From positions 602,025 to 666,024 of the forward strand of contig FN649744.1 in the NCBI GenBank assembly GCA_000310025.1: 64,000 nt of DNA, written 5' to 3'. Origin of the DNA: Ectocarpus siliculosus. Lineage: Eukaryota; Sar; Phaeophyceae; Ectocarpales; Ectocarpaceae. Made by a program: the position numbers and the translations under genes. Of the stretch, positions 22,166 through 33,200 are shown in pieces (the stretch's first letter is position 1; every line of letters begins with the position of its first letter). The notes below the pieces were generated by a model. That model searched no databases and was not told the DNA's origin. It was given only the letters and a program-made list of their open reading frames with translations.

Positions 22166-23248
22166 CCGGTAGACCAGACTCTGCTAGGGGCTTTGATCGT
22201 ATTCTCCAGAGAAAATAATGGTACACGAACAAATGCGCATCTTCCCGTCTACCGTATGCTATGGGCGTCTGGTGGCTCGGCCTCCCCCCTCTCACCTGGG
22301 GAGGCTGTGCCTGGGAGATCAGCCAAGGGGGCTCTCTGGTCCGTACCCCGCGCCCCTAGCAGCGCACCAGGCATCGCATCACCCGTCTCACATAATTGTT
22401 GTTGTGTATTTGGGTATGGATGCTCACGGAGAGGCGCAGCGACCAGAGACGAGGCAGAAATGATCAGGTCTTGACCGGAAAAACATTGATTTCTTCCATC
22501 CACCAAACACTCTTCTTACGGTTGACGAGCCAATACGTATGTGCACGCCGGGGAAACTAGAGAGCTCCTATCCGTGGTCATGCAGAAGGTTTCTCCTTTC
22601 CCTAAGGCCCCCTACCCACTCCTCCTGCGGTGTTTCCTTCGATTTTCAATACGAGAGGTGTGCAGCGCTCTCTATGAACAGAAGCGAGTTATCGATCTAC
22701 GCACGAAAAACTCTTTAAAAGGTGGTGTCTCTGTTGAATTTTGGTCCACTCCACATAAAAGTTGAAGCTGCATTTATTTGTGCAAAGTGGTTTATTTTTA
22801 GCGAAACGCGTTTCTTTTTATAGGTACAACCTTCTGTTTTTTGTGAGGAGCCAACCGCTGCCTTAACTAAGAACATCTTGTTTTGCTGGAGCCTCTTTGG
22901 TTATTTTCTGAGAGGATAGCACACCATCGAATTGCAGGTACAATTAATTGTAGGCATTCTGACAGCGTTTCATGGTTCCGATGGTAAGCCTAAACTGTCT
23001 GAACGAACTCCCGACTTGTTCGTAGTGGCGCGTATTGTACTCCCATACCTTAGCAGTACGAGTAAGCCTGCGAATTCAACAGGAGTAGCATCAGTGTAGG
23101 AAGTCGCAAAGTGATTGTTGAGCAGATAACAATGTGTGTTTGCAGAAACTGAGTCACAGTATCGTCCGGAAACTTGGGGCATGCAAGGTACGTGGTATGT
23201 ATGTGCTTGCAACCAGCGCACGACGTCATCTCGTGCACGGTTCATGTA
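22166..23248. other. Unassigned sequence with a dispersed repeat
   Basis: The segment at about 22563-22685 aligns with 27388-27510. No coding sequence supported. Confidence 0.4.
22563..22685 (+). repeat. Short dispersed repeat, copy 1
   Basis: Shared blocks with 27388-27510 include CTCCTGCGGTGTTTCCTTCG versus CTCTTGCGGTGTTATCCTTC and the following GAGTGCAGC-like segment. Family unknown. Confidence 0.55.
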
Positions 23249-23510
23249 TGTTATGGGATTTGAATGTAGCCAGTGCCAACGGTATTGCGGAGTAATTCCC
23301 AGAAGAAAGTGCGGGAGATGTAACTCCCGATGGAAGGATAAAACGGGGACAGGACCTTTGTGGCCTTTTAGAGGGAGCATGTCCTCCCCCTCTGTGCTCA
23401 GTCTACCTTTGAGAGCAAAGCAACAGCAAGCACTGCTGTTCCAAGAGATGATAAACAAGTGAGTCTTCATCAGGGTCTTCAGGGATCGCTACGCGTGTAA
23501 TCTCACAACA
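23249..23510 (+). repeat. 5' LTR of the non-autonomous element
   Basis: 262 bp; TG...CA ends; nearly identical to 25256-25522; preceded by TGTA. Confidence 0.88.
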
Positions 23511-23516
23511 TTTGGC

Positions 23517-24179
23517 GTGTCTGCAGTAAAGGATTTTACGACTTCGGTCGAACGTCTCGAGGTGGAACAAATTACTGGTCACCAGTCTGTTCGCGGTCGT
23601 GGTGGTGTTATCGCTGTTCTGTATCAGACACATTGGAGGGGTCTTCTCCGCCCTTCTTGGGAGCGTGAGATGGACCTTCAGCACTCTCGATCGCAGATTC
23701 TCTGGTATTGGACGGGTACGCCCGATCAACACCGTCAGACGAATCGCCGTTACCGTGCAATGCGTATTGGCGCAGCCGCACGCGAATTGGCACGTGCTAA
23801 GGGCGAGAGATATTTGCCTCCGGGTTACTCCTTTGTCTCCCGCTCAACCTGGGACCGTCGTTTCGCCGATACTCCTCTGCCTGTGGGTGCGTTCTTCTGG
23901 TACAAGGCTCAAGATGGACTCTGGTGGCTGGGCAAGATTTCTGGACCGACTGAACGGGCCGACCACTACATCGTACGCTTCCTCGACGACCCCGGACCGG
24001 TCAACATCTCCGTCTCCGTTGTTCGTTACTCTACCCTCGGATCGGCCGTCTGCGGTTCGTGGTGCCTTCAAGTTCACAGCGGTAGCGCCTTCATGAAAGG
24101 ACTTCTTCGCAATGTCGACATGTCGCGAAACGTGGAGGCGGAGCATTCGCCGCCAAATGATCCGGCACGCGCCGATTAG
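23517..24179 (+). CDS. Pol-like C-terminal protein of the LTR element
   Basis: A 220-codon frame starts just inside the left LTR. Residues 30-75 are basic and Trp-rich (WRGLLRPSWEREMDLQHSRS). Residues 105-165 read GAFFWYKAQDGLWWLGKISG followed by YIVRFLDDPGPVNISVS, a small beta-barrel-like module that I associate with the region after integrase in some retroelements; this assignment is from memory and tentative. No protease, RT or integrase catalytic motif is present. It may be the remnant of a pol 3' end or a retained accessory protein. Confidence 0.5.
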   Translation: MSAVKDFTTSVERLEVEQITGHQSVRGRGGVIAVLYQTHWRGLLRPSWEREMDLQHSRSQILWYWTGTPDQHRQTNRRYRAMRIGAAARELARAKGERYLPPGYSFVSRSTWDRRFADTPLPVGAFFWYKAQDGLWWLGKISGPTERADHYIVRFLDDPGPVNISVSVVRYSTLGSAVCGSWCLQVHSGSAFMKGLLRNVDMSRNVEAEHSPPNDPARAD

Positions 24180-24237
24180 CAAGTGTGTGTGTCTTGGGAT
24201 CTACCTGTGTGACGTGTGTGTTCTATCCCAGATGGAT

Positions 24238-24681
24238 GCGGGCTCGAGGTCGCCCCTGATCTCGTCCGGTCCTCTCATTTGCAAGTACGTGTAGGCTGTT
24301 GTTGCCTCTGGATAGCGCAGTGAGTGTTAGGCCTCGTTTTGGTATTTCGACCCCTTTTCTCCGTCATTCTGGCGATCGGTTTGTTTCCGCCTGGTACGTC
24401 GTCTTGTCTTTCGAGTCCTTTTTGCCTGTCTGCTTCTTTCGCCGTTCGCGTGGTTGAGTGCGGGCTCGAGGTCGCTCCTGATCTCGTCCGGTCTTCTCAT
24501 TTGCAAGTACGTGTAGGCTGTCGTTGCCTCTGGATAGCGCAGTGAGTGTTAGGCCTGGTTGTGGTATTTCGACCCCTTTTTCTCCGTCATTCTGGCCATC
24601 GGTTTGTTTCCGCCTGGTACGTCGTCTTGTCTTTCGAGTCCTTTTTGCCTTTCTGCTTCTTTCGCCGTTCGCGTGGTTGAG
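24238..24681 (+). repeat. 222-bp tandem duplication
   Basis: Two adjacent copies begin GCGGGCTCGAGGTCG at 24238 and 24460, and each runs to TTCGCGTGGTTGAG. Only a few substitutions separate them. It lies inside the non-autonomous LTR element. Confidence 0.88.
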
Positions 24682-25255
24682 CTTTATTTTCGGCTCCCCG
24701 CGGCGGTTTGATTTCGTCGGACCTTATGTTGGGTCATGGCCCCCTGGTTTTCGCTGTCGAAACGATTGGTTTCTTACCTTTTTGCGTACGTCGCCCTATG
24801 GCGTCATTAGGTTTTCTTTGTGATTAGTTAGCTTATACGGGCATGCCGTGAGTATTTTCGTCGCTTTTCGTCGTTTAGGCGACACCGACTGCTTCGTGTT
24901 TTGTATCTTTTTGTCGATACGGTTGGTTTTCGCCGTTCCGACGGTGTTTTTCAAGCGTTTTCTTCCTTTCTTTGGGTTCCGACCTGTTATGGTATTTGTA
25001 GCGTTGACGTTTTCTATTGTCGTGTCTATTGTCCCCCTGTTTCATTCTTAGCCCCCGTCTTTTCCTTCTCTTTCGTTACTTTTGGTTGGGTCAAACGATG
25101 GTCTTGCGACTCATCGTGTGAGAGGTGTGGGAGGGTAATTCTTGGTATTTTGGAGCTCCACATCCTCGATCCTTTCATTTTTTGGGATTCGACAATTATT
25201 TGTCAAGTTCCTAGGTTTCAAGTATCTGCGTATGAGCACCTCCAGGGTGGGCTAG

Positions 25256-25522
25256 TGTTATGGGATTTGAATGCGGCCAGTGCCAACGGTATTGCGGAGT
25301 AATTCCCAGAAGAAAGTGCGGGAGATGTAACTCCCGATGGAAGGACAAAACAGGGGACAGGACCTTTGTGGCCCCTTTTAGAGGGAGCATGTCCTCCCCC
25401 TCCGTGCTCAGTCTACCTTTGAGAGCAAAGCAACAGCAAGCACTGCTGTTCCAAGAGATTAATAAACAAGTGAGTCTTCATCAGGGTCTTCAGGGATCGC
25501 TACGCGTGTAATCCCACAAACA
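25256..25522 (+). repeat. 3' LTR of the non-autonomous element
   Basis: 267 bp; partner of 23249-23510; followed by TGTA (25523-25526). Confidence 0.88.
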
Positions 25523-25526
25523 TGTA

Positions 25527-26792
25527 CAACTGATAGGTGGGTTCGGGAGTATCTCAATGATTTCGTGCGTGGCAAGGACTGAAAAATAAATTCGGTCATT
25601 CACTCCTTCATTTATTCACGCCCGAGGTTTGATGAACAAACGAGTCTCCAGTCAACAACAGCGAACAGTCTGCCCCTGAGGTAGACTGTATGCTAGCGCT
25701 CTCATTATCGCAGACGATGTGTGCGTGTTGTCATGTCATTCTGACGAAACTCTTGACACCTTTCGTTATGGTTGGACTTCCCAGTCGAGCGGTGGCACAC
25801 AGGGGAAGGAAGGCCACACATTGCCATGTTGTCCGCTTTCGTTTTCGGGTCATACACGAAAGTACAAAATGTATGCAGCCCCTAAAAAAGTCGTCACGAC
25901 AACCGCGGGTGACAATGTTTTCGGTGGAAACCGACAGCCCCGGGAGGGAACTATGGCCGCAAGGGATTTCGTAAGATAAGTGGATTGCTGTCCCTGAGGT
26001 GATTGCATCCACGTTGGTTGTTCGGAAACGCACTCTTTTAAAACACCCGCGTCGGACCTTTGCCGCGACGTCGGACTTTCGTGTCATCTCTCATTAACTG
26101 ATCGAGCAGTGCGGGTTGATTGAGACCACCACGTGCGACAGTTTGTCCCATAGCGAACAACTGTGCGCAACACCTCTCGCGATCGCTAGGGCTACATCTG
26201 AATCTCTAGTGCATGCCTATTTTAAGGCCACACAACAGTTTCCCTATTGTTTTACTTCTAGTACAACGATGGACGTGAGGCACGCAACAAATGGGGGCCA
26301 ATGGAACGACGAATAGATAAATCGGTATACGACACTGGTACACGTAGGTGGCAACAAAAGATACAACAAACGGGACGGGGAAGCAAAACAAAGAAGAGGT
26401 TTCCGTAGACCGTCGCCGGGAACAGGCAACCCTACTTCGACAAGCAAAAATCAAACGCCTTGGCTGTGTCTGAGAAAACATCCCCACGTTGAATACCACT
26501 TCTACTTTTGCAAGTGTTGAAAATAGCAACATCTGGTTGGACGGATACATACACTGCAGAAAGTCTTCGGCAGATCACAACCCGCACTTTAAATGGCCTA
26601 TACATTGTAATAGTGCGGGATGCATAAAAGCGGGTTTGTCAGTGACAAGACTACCACCCACTCGCACCTACTTGTCACTGCCCGCCCTTTCTATTAATTG
26701 CGTGTCCGTCACTGCCCACGATAGAACCCTGTAGTTTCTGCTCGACGAAAGGAAGGCAACAAACCATTATCGCGAGAAAACATTCCCTGAAC
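25527..26792. other. Unassigned sequence downstream of the giant gene
   Basis: No coding feature supported. It should hold the 3' untranslated region and terminator of the minus-strand gene ending at 26793, but I cannot identify a clear polyadenylation signal. Confidence 0.4.
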
Positions 26793-27215
26793 TTAATAAT
26801 CTGTACGTCGTTTTTCCCCTCGTTGCTGTAGCCTTGCCCGAGCTGTGCGAAGCCAACGGATGGCTAGTGCTTTACTCGCATCTGACAGCACCACCTCCGC
26901 GACTGCCCAATCTGCTGGTATGTCCTCGCCTTCATCGTCGGAAATATCTACTAGAACCGGAGGCCTCTTTCGTCCTGCTTTTCCCCAGACATTCTCTTGT
27001 GCCCGTCGGTACCACTTCATTAGGATCGCCTTGGAGGCAGCACTGAGATATATTGGTCCCCAGTCGGGGTATGCGCCTTGATCTCCGTCGTCCTCACTTT
27101 CTTCCATGGCACCATGAACGTAGCTATCCCGGGCCTTCTCCTTATTCTTGCTTATGCACTGTAAGCAAATGGTCTCGTACCGTTGATTCTGCATCCAGAA
27201 GCGCTTCCACGCCAC
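26793..27215 (-). CDS. Last exon: tail motifs 2 and 3, stop codon
   Basis: 140 codons and TAA. It opens VAWKRFWMQNQRYETICLQC. Tail motif 2 is PDWGPIYLSAASKAILMKWY, preceded by acidic EESEDDGDQG. Tail motif 3 is ISDDEGEDIPADW followed by EVVLSDASKALAIRWLRTAR. Both align with motif 1 at 28500-28600: an acidic patch, a Trp/Phe after Pro-Asp or Ala-Asp, Leu/Val-Ser, Ser-Arg/Lys, then an Ile/Leu-x-x-Trp helix. The tail ends in basic RGEKRRTDY. The acceptor TCGTGAAG is weak but phase fits the previous exon. Confidence 0.8.
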   Translation of the reverse strand: MAWKRFWMQNQRYETICLQCISKNKEKARDSYVHGAMEESEDDGDQGAYPDWGPIYLSAASKAILMKWYRRAQENVWGKAGRKRPPVLVDISDDEGEDIPADWAVAEVVLSDASKALAIRWLRTARARLQQRGEKRRTDY

Positions 27216-30200
27216 CTTCACGACCCGGACAAAACCATTTTCATTGCACAAAAATCTCAGCTTTCTGGTCATCTATAGGCCTCAACAAGTTGGACATGGG
27301 CCAGCGGGTATCGAACAACGACCATTTTGTTTTTGGTTCATCACTTGAAATCGGCGCTCACGGCTCACAGCATTTCTACCGGGTAGGAGCTGCAATCCGC
27401 AGTCACACAGAAGGGTTCCTCTCCCTCCACCCCTCTTGCGGTGTTATCCTTCGATTAATAATGCGAGAAGAGTGCAGCACCCTCTTCCCTCAAAGTGTAC
27501 ACACGAACTAGTGCTTTTTCCACTACCAGGAACGGAAGCGAGAGAAACCTCATTTCTAAGCAAAAACTCGCTTACGCCGGGATTCGAACCCATGGCCCTG
27601 GCCGCTAGAAGTTGCGAGGAAAGCAGCTAGACTACGGGGCGACCGGGATCATTGTCCAAGATACACCCAGCCAGCACACCAAATAGAAGAAAACTTGCTG
27701 CATACCACATATCGTTATATGTGCGTGATATAACCGTCCGTTCGCGTCACACATAAACACGGAAGTAGGAGCCTATCATGTGGAGCGAAGTTCAAACAGA
27801 ATTTTGTTTGAGCGCACCCCAACTGTTCAAAACAGTGATCAGCATGTGTCAACATTTCAACCTACACGCCGAAGAACATTTCCGTTCTTCCTCGGTGGAC
27901 ACGGTGAGGCATGCGCATGATGCACTGGCAAATCCTCAGCGGAAAATTGTCTACCACGCTGAGGGTTTGGACCAACAGAAAGTAATTGAGAAGGTATTGC
28001 AAGCACGGTTTAGAGAGCGATACCTGGAACGTCAGTGCAAAAGGTTTGTTGATTTTCTTTTTCACCTTGTCGAACTCGTCCGCAGGCTGTTCCGCTGCAA
28101 ATTGAGCAGCCAAGTCCTCCAGTTCAAACACGAGTTTGGCCTGCAGCTGCTTTTTTGAAAGGCACTGCTCGCAATGTGTCCCCCGTGCTTTGTTGATCAG
28201 TGGTTGGACTGTTTCGCGAAGCTTTACCTGCGTCAGTGATTTCACGTGTTTTGCGACGCGGCTTACAACTGGGGATGGTGTTCTCGTGGTTACATATTTT
28301 CAAAGAGCAAGTTGCTTTACGTCATTGCAGATATCGAATATCCAGTTCCTGGACTAACAATGTTTTAAGCACCGACAAAGTGGATTTAGCACGGACAAAC
28401 TTTTGTCCCACCGAAACGCGTTGATAGCATCATTCACCGACCGTGGTTGCTTTACAAGGGCACGCAAATCATCGTGCGCTACGGTATTCATCACCTGTTT
28501 TCTAGCTTTGGCCAGCCACCATCGTATAATCTTGCGTGATGTAGCCGTGAGGGCGACAGGTCCAAAATCTGGGGAATCGTCTTCACTGTCGGATGAAATA
28601 TCCCGATTGAGCTGGTTCAAAATTCTTGAGAACTGGTTGATGAGGTACGGTCGGCTCCTCTTCAGTGTGCGAGGGGTGAGCATGGACGGGAGCTGGTTCA
28701 CCAGCCAGGAGCGGTTGTAGTTGAGAAACTTGTAGCGAAATGTTTCGCTTGTAATTCGCTGGTTCATCAAGTACGCATCGTGGCTGGCACCCTTGAGGTC
28801 ATCCATGTCTGGAATGTCGAAGTCGTCGTCATCATCCACGTTCGAGTGCCAAGCGGTATTCTCGTGTTTGATCTTCCACATGTTCACCTGCGCAGAACGA
28901 CGTCCAAACAGGTATACAAACCAAGCCAACCGTCATTGTTATCCATCCCAAGCTTTGTAGAGACTACGTGATCGGAATCAGGTACAGCGTAAAGGTATGA
29001 AAGCAGGCTTATTTGAAACAGACGCGTAAAACAATACGTTGAGCACGAACACCCACCTTCAGAGCTATCCAGAGAAGCAGCCACCCGGTCAGGTAGGCAA
29101 TTGCTACCACGAAGGGAATCATGATCACGAGCAGCGGATCGCCCCACAAGTTGTATCTCTGCAAATAACACATAGACGAAGGAAGTTTGTAAAAGCCGTT
29201 GTGCCCCTCTTGAAACACCGCACACCGCGGACATAGCACCAATCAGTTTTCTTAAAAGCTTCGAAAACGAGCGTTGCCCACCAGCGCTCTGGTGGTGGGA
29301 CAACTCTCGGACAGTGCTCTCCCTGCTGTCACTTACCAAACTTGGCAGCGGAGGTCAAACACTTTCTTCGGGCAATGACAAACAGGTCAAAAAGGAGCTC
29401 TACAAGTTACATAGTCTCGCACACCTTTCGTATCATCATTTGCACACCCAGCACGAAGTAAACAATGCCATTGACGTGCACGGTCATCATCATGTAGTAC
29501 TGAGACGAGAAGCACATCTGGCAAGCAAGACAAGGATGAAACGAACGTTGGACGAGTACAACAGCGGGAGGTGGGGAGGTATCGTCAGGGTTTCGCGGTT
29601 TCCAAAATATGCGAGAATATTGGTCACAGCACTATCCGTGCCAAAGCGAAGGAATTAACTTACTTGGTTCGCTTAATTTTGCACGTACCTGATCCATGGT
29701 GCGCATACTCTCATCTATGCACTCGTCCAAGCTGTCTTCGAGTCCTTTCCATCGAGTCTCCCGTTGCAGAAACCTGTATCGAGTGTACACCTACAAGCGA
29801 AACACAAGAGACGGTTGGTTTATTGGGAGTTAGCAAGATTGCATCCCAAACAACTTCACCACAGGAATTCGCCTGCAGTGAAAACGCACGGGGTACGAGC
29901 CATAGCTTCCTCACCAGGTAGTCGTAGATCTTCCAGCCGTGAAAGAGCTCCAGCACGCCATGAATGAAAACGTCGACGCAAAGCTGGAAAAAAATAATGA
30001 CGAGCGCAAACGATAGGTAGTACTCCATATCCTGCACTTGAATGCCATAGAGGGATGGAAGCCCAACCTGTCGTAGAAAGAAAAAAATAGCATTCGAAGC
30101 AAAAACACGAGGACGAAGTGAGAGAAGGGTACACGTATAACATGCGATACTTATGCTATCGCGTTTAGGTTTATTATCTGGGTTCTTTGTCCTTAACTTC

Positions 30201-33200
30201 GCAAATATGGACCGTATTTCGGTAGCCAACCTGTCACCACTGAAGGCGTGTGCTCAGCTTGGCCAGCACAGATGTTCCAAGGTAGGGCAGAGGCTGTAAT
30301 TGTGCGGATTGTGAAGAAGACGAGCAACGACGCGGGTCACGGATATCGATCGAACCTACGTGGCCATGAGCTAGGCATCAGGCCTTTATACTGCTGTAAA
30401 CATGTAAACGGTGACTCACCTCGTCGCGGAAAATCATAAGCAGCACAATGATGTAGGGGTAGTAGAAGTTACTGAGGTTGTCAGTGGAATAGCCACCAAA
30501 TGAACCAAGTATGGGCTCCACAGTTTCCGCTCCCTCTCCTATGAGGCCTTCCAGTTCGCGCTTCCTGCACAAGGAACCATTATTGAACGAGGTATGTGGG
30601 CATATAATTATCGAAGCCCGGCTACCGATCAAGGCCACGACGCTCTCCTGAAAGTTGGACCCGATCACCACTGTGAATCACTTGCACAAACCCGCTGGTA
30701 CATCAACCACGTACTTTGAAGAGCTGGCCGTCGTGTCGTTGGTGTCTTGCTTTACTGCCAAGCGCGCCGCCAACCAGATAGGCATCCGGTTTCTGATAGA
30801 GTCTTTAGCCGACTGGTACCTGCAAGTCAAGAGATAGGCATTGCACAGTAGAGTGGCGTAGAATGGAAGCAATTATTAAAGGAACCAAAAAAAGAGGGAA
30901 ATGGTGATGTTGAAGTGACGCGCCCTCATTGAATCGCGAAATTGTGATGAACCGATTCTGTGGAAAGACGCATCCTCACATTTCTCCAATCGCTTCAAGG
31001 ATGTCACCCAGCGCGGGGTCGATGTTGACTCGGAAGAGCATGATTAGTCCCAGGTCTACAAAATACGATAGCAGGAAGTCCATGAAGTCGTTGGCGCCCA
31101 TCCCCGTGATGCCCATCACGATACCAAGGCCAGTCCCTACCGGGGCTTCCAAGAGGACCTGCGTAAACATCGAAAGGATTAGTTTGTCTTAACCCTATAT
31201 AGTCCATATATATACTAGTATGTTTTGTCTTTGTTGTGGTTAGTAAAATAGCTGTCTCATGATCGATCCACAAAGAGCTCGCCGCAACCTCCACCCACCT
31301 CTTTAAGTTGGTAGCTGATGATATCACCGATGACCATGTGCAGTATGGTGAAACCGATGGATACGTACCAAATGTAGTTGCCGAAGTTATTCCACAGGGA
31401 GAACTCCAAGATGAAGAGTCCGAACAAACCCACAACGTAGGATGAAAACACCATGTTGCTTCGTCGCCAGGTCAGAGGAATCCACACCTGCCAACACCCA
31501 AAACATCGACACATGATCAACTAGAGGGCACACCACCAGTCGAGTTGATTGGACAGCTCGAGGTGATTAGGAAACCAACACGGTTCAGTTCCATGGCGCC
31601 CCGTGGAAACTCGCTGCGGAATGGTGAGATGAAGCGTGCACTTGAATGCACACCTTCCTACCTGCTCCTTCTCGGCCCGAGCGTCGCGTTTTATCTCCAG
31701 TTCTTTGGCGCGCTTGCTTTGGCGATCAGGAAGAAATATCCGCGCTCCTTGCCAAATGCACACAGCGCTTACTGTGACGAAGCACACTCCCAGCCGGCCA
31801 TACCTGAGGAATATATATGTAGGTTAGTGTCCGAAAGGGCTGTACGGAATAATTACGCACAGCAGTAAACTTCGCTTAAGTGATATATATTTATTTACCT
31901 TGGGCAATGCCTTCAAGACTCAGGGGATACATACTCACAACCACTCTTTTCGGTGAATGGAGGCGTTTGGTTGGGAGGGAAACAGGCGGGCGAGCCGTAA
32001 CGTCGCTGAAAGTTGAATGGCTAGGGCCACTTGCGGATATCTTGGTGCAACCTCATCGCATACAATCAGAATAAGGTGCAGTAGAGGCATGTGGCTGCCT
32101 GGAAATTTTTTTGTTAACAACGAGAGGCGAGTTTTGTCAAGTCTACGATACTGCGAACTTCGTCCTCTAAGTCGCGAAGAGATGCTTGTACCTCCCCCCC
32201 ACCTTAGATCTACGCTTTTGATTGGAGTTTGAGTGGCCCCAGGCAAAACATTGGAAAGAAGGTGCCGCATTTCGAAATATTGGCCATCGTCTTCTTTTGC
32301 GTACTAGACATGGGGAACGATTTTCCTCTGAACGAGAGCGGGCTTGTGTAGTGCACGACGCGGTCTACCGTCGTCATGAGGAGCACGGGTCTCACATCGT
32401 GAAATACGACTCGCTGACATTCAGCGCCGAGGGCTGCTCGCGAGAAAAATGTTCGAGTACCCAGGGTGATGTCCCTACAGAACGGGTTCTTGGCGGAAAC
32501 AACTGTGCCGATAGGTCACAAGGGAGAGAGGGAGGATATCCGCAGCCGGCAAAGCTACTCGGATCTATTTATTTGCAATGGCGGGTAATGCGCAGAGCAT
32601 GCCAAAGAATTTCCCCGGCTATCAACAGATTCTCGATGCATCCACCTGGCCTTAGCGTAGTTGTCGGGATCCACGGCCGTATCCATGTAGTGAAGTTTGT
32701 AGCTGTCGAGAACCCAGTCGGTTGTTTCGATGTACGGAGGGCCGTAGAGGAGAACGTACACCGCCATCGTCATGATCACGATGGGAACCAGCCCAAGCAG
32801 CGTGCCCGAGAAAGCCGGGGGGGCAATCAGGCTGAACATGCTCCAGAAGTGCAGCCGCGATGGATTTACAAGCTGGCCGTCAAGAAGAGAAACGGCATGG
32901 TCACCACCCGTCAGGTTGTGCTCAACAACGAGGCTCACACCACATAAGCACTTACGATTGTTAGTTCAGCCGCCCAGTCGGTATAATTTTATTCCAACGA
33001 TGTGCCTCAGGAAGGATTTTCTCAAACGCGGATATTTGGCGTGGCGGAACAAAATTCCATATCCATCATCGCACAGAGTGGAGAGACTTAGTCCTCATCG
33101 ATCTACGGAGAGGAACCCGCAGGGTCTTAAAGGGCTGGCCGTGCACATAGGAAGTGTTAGCCGCGGTGTGATTTTGATGAACGGCTGGAGGGGGGTAACG

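Larger units (their letters stand above)
23249..25522 (+). mobile_element. Non-autonomous LTR retrotransposon with intact boundaries
   Basis: Two nearly identical direct repeats (23249-23510 and 25256-25522) start TGTTATGGGATTTGAA and end in CA. TGTA flanks both sides (23245-23248 and 25523-25526). Two bases inside the left LTR lies TGGCGTGTCTGCAG, a candidate tRNA primer site. AGGGTGGGCTAG precedes the right LTR as a weak polypurine tract. The 1.75-kb interior has only a pol-like C-terminal frame and a 222-bp tandem duplication, so it must rely on another element for its proteins. LTR similarity indicates recent insertion. Confidence 0.88.

Noticed and set aside
27565-27655. Functional tRNA gene
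   Set aside because: Boxes are present but anticodon and acceptor stems do not pair.
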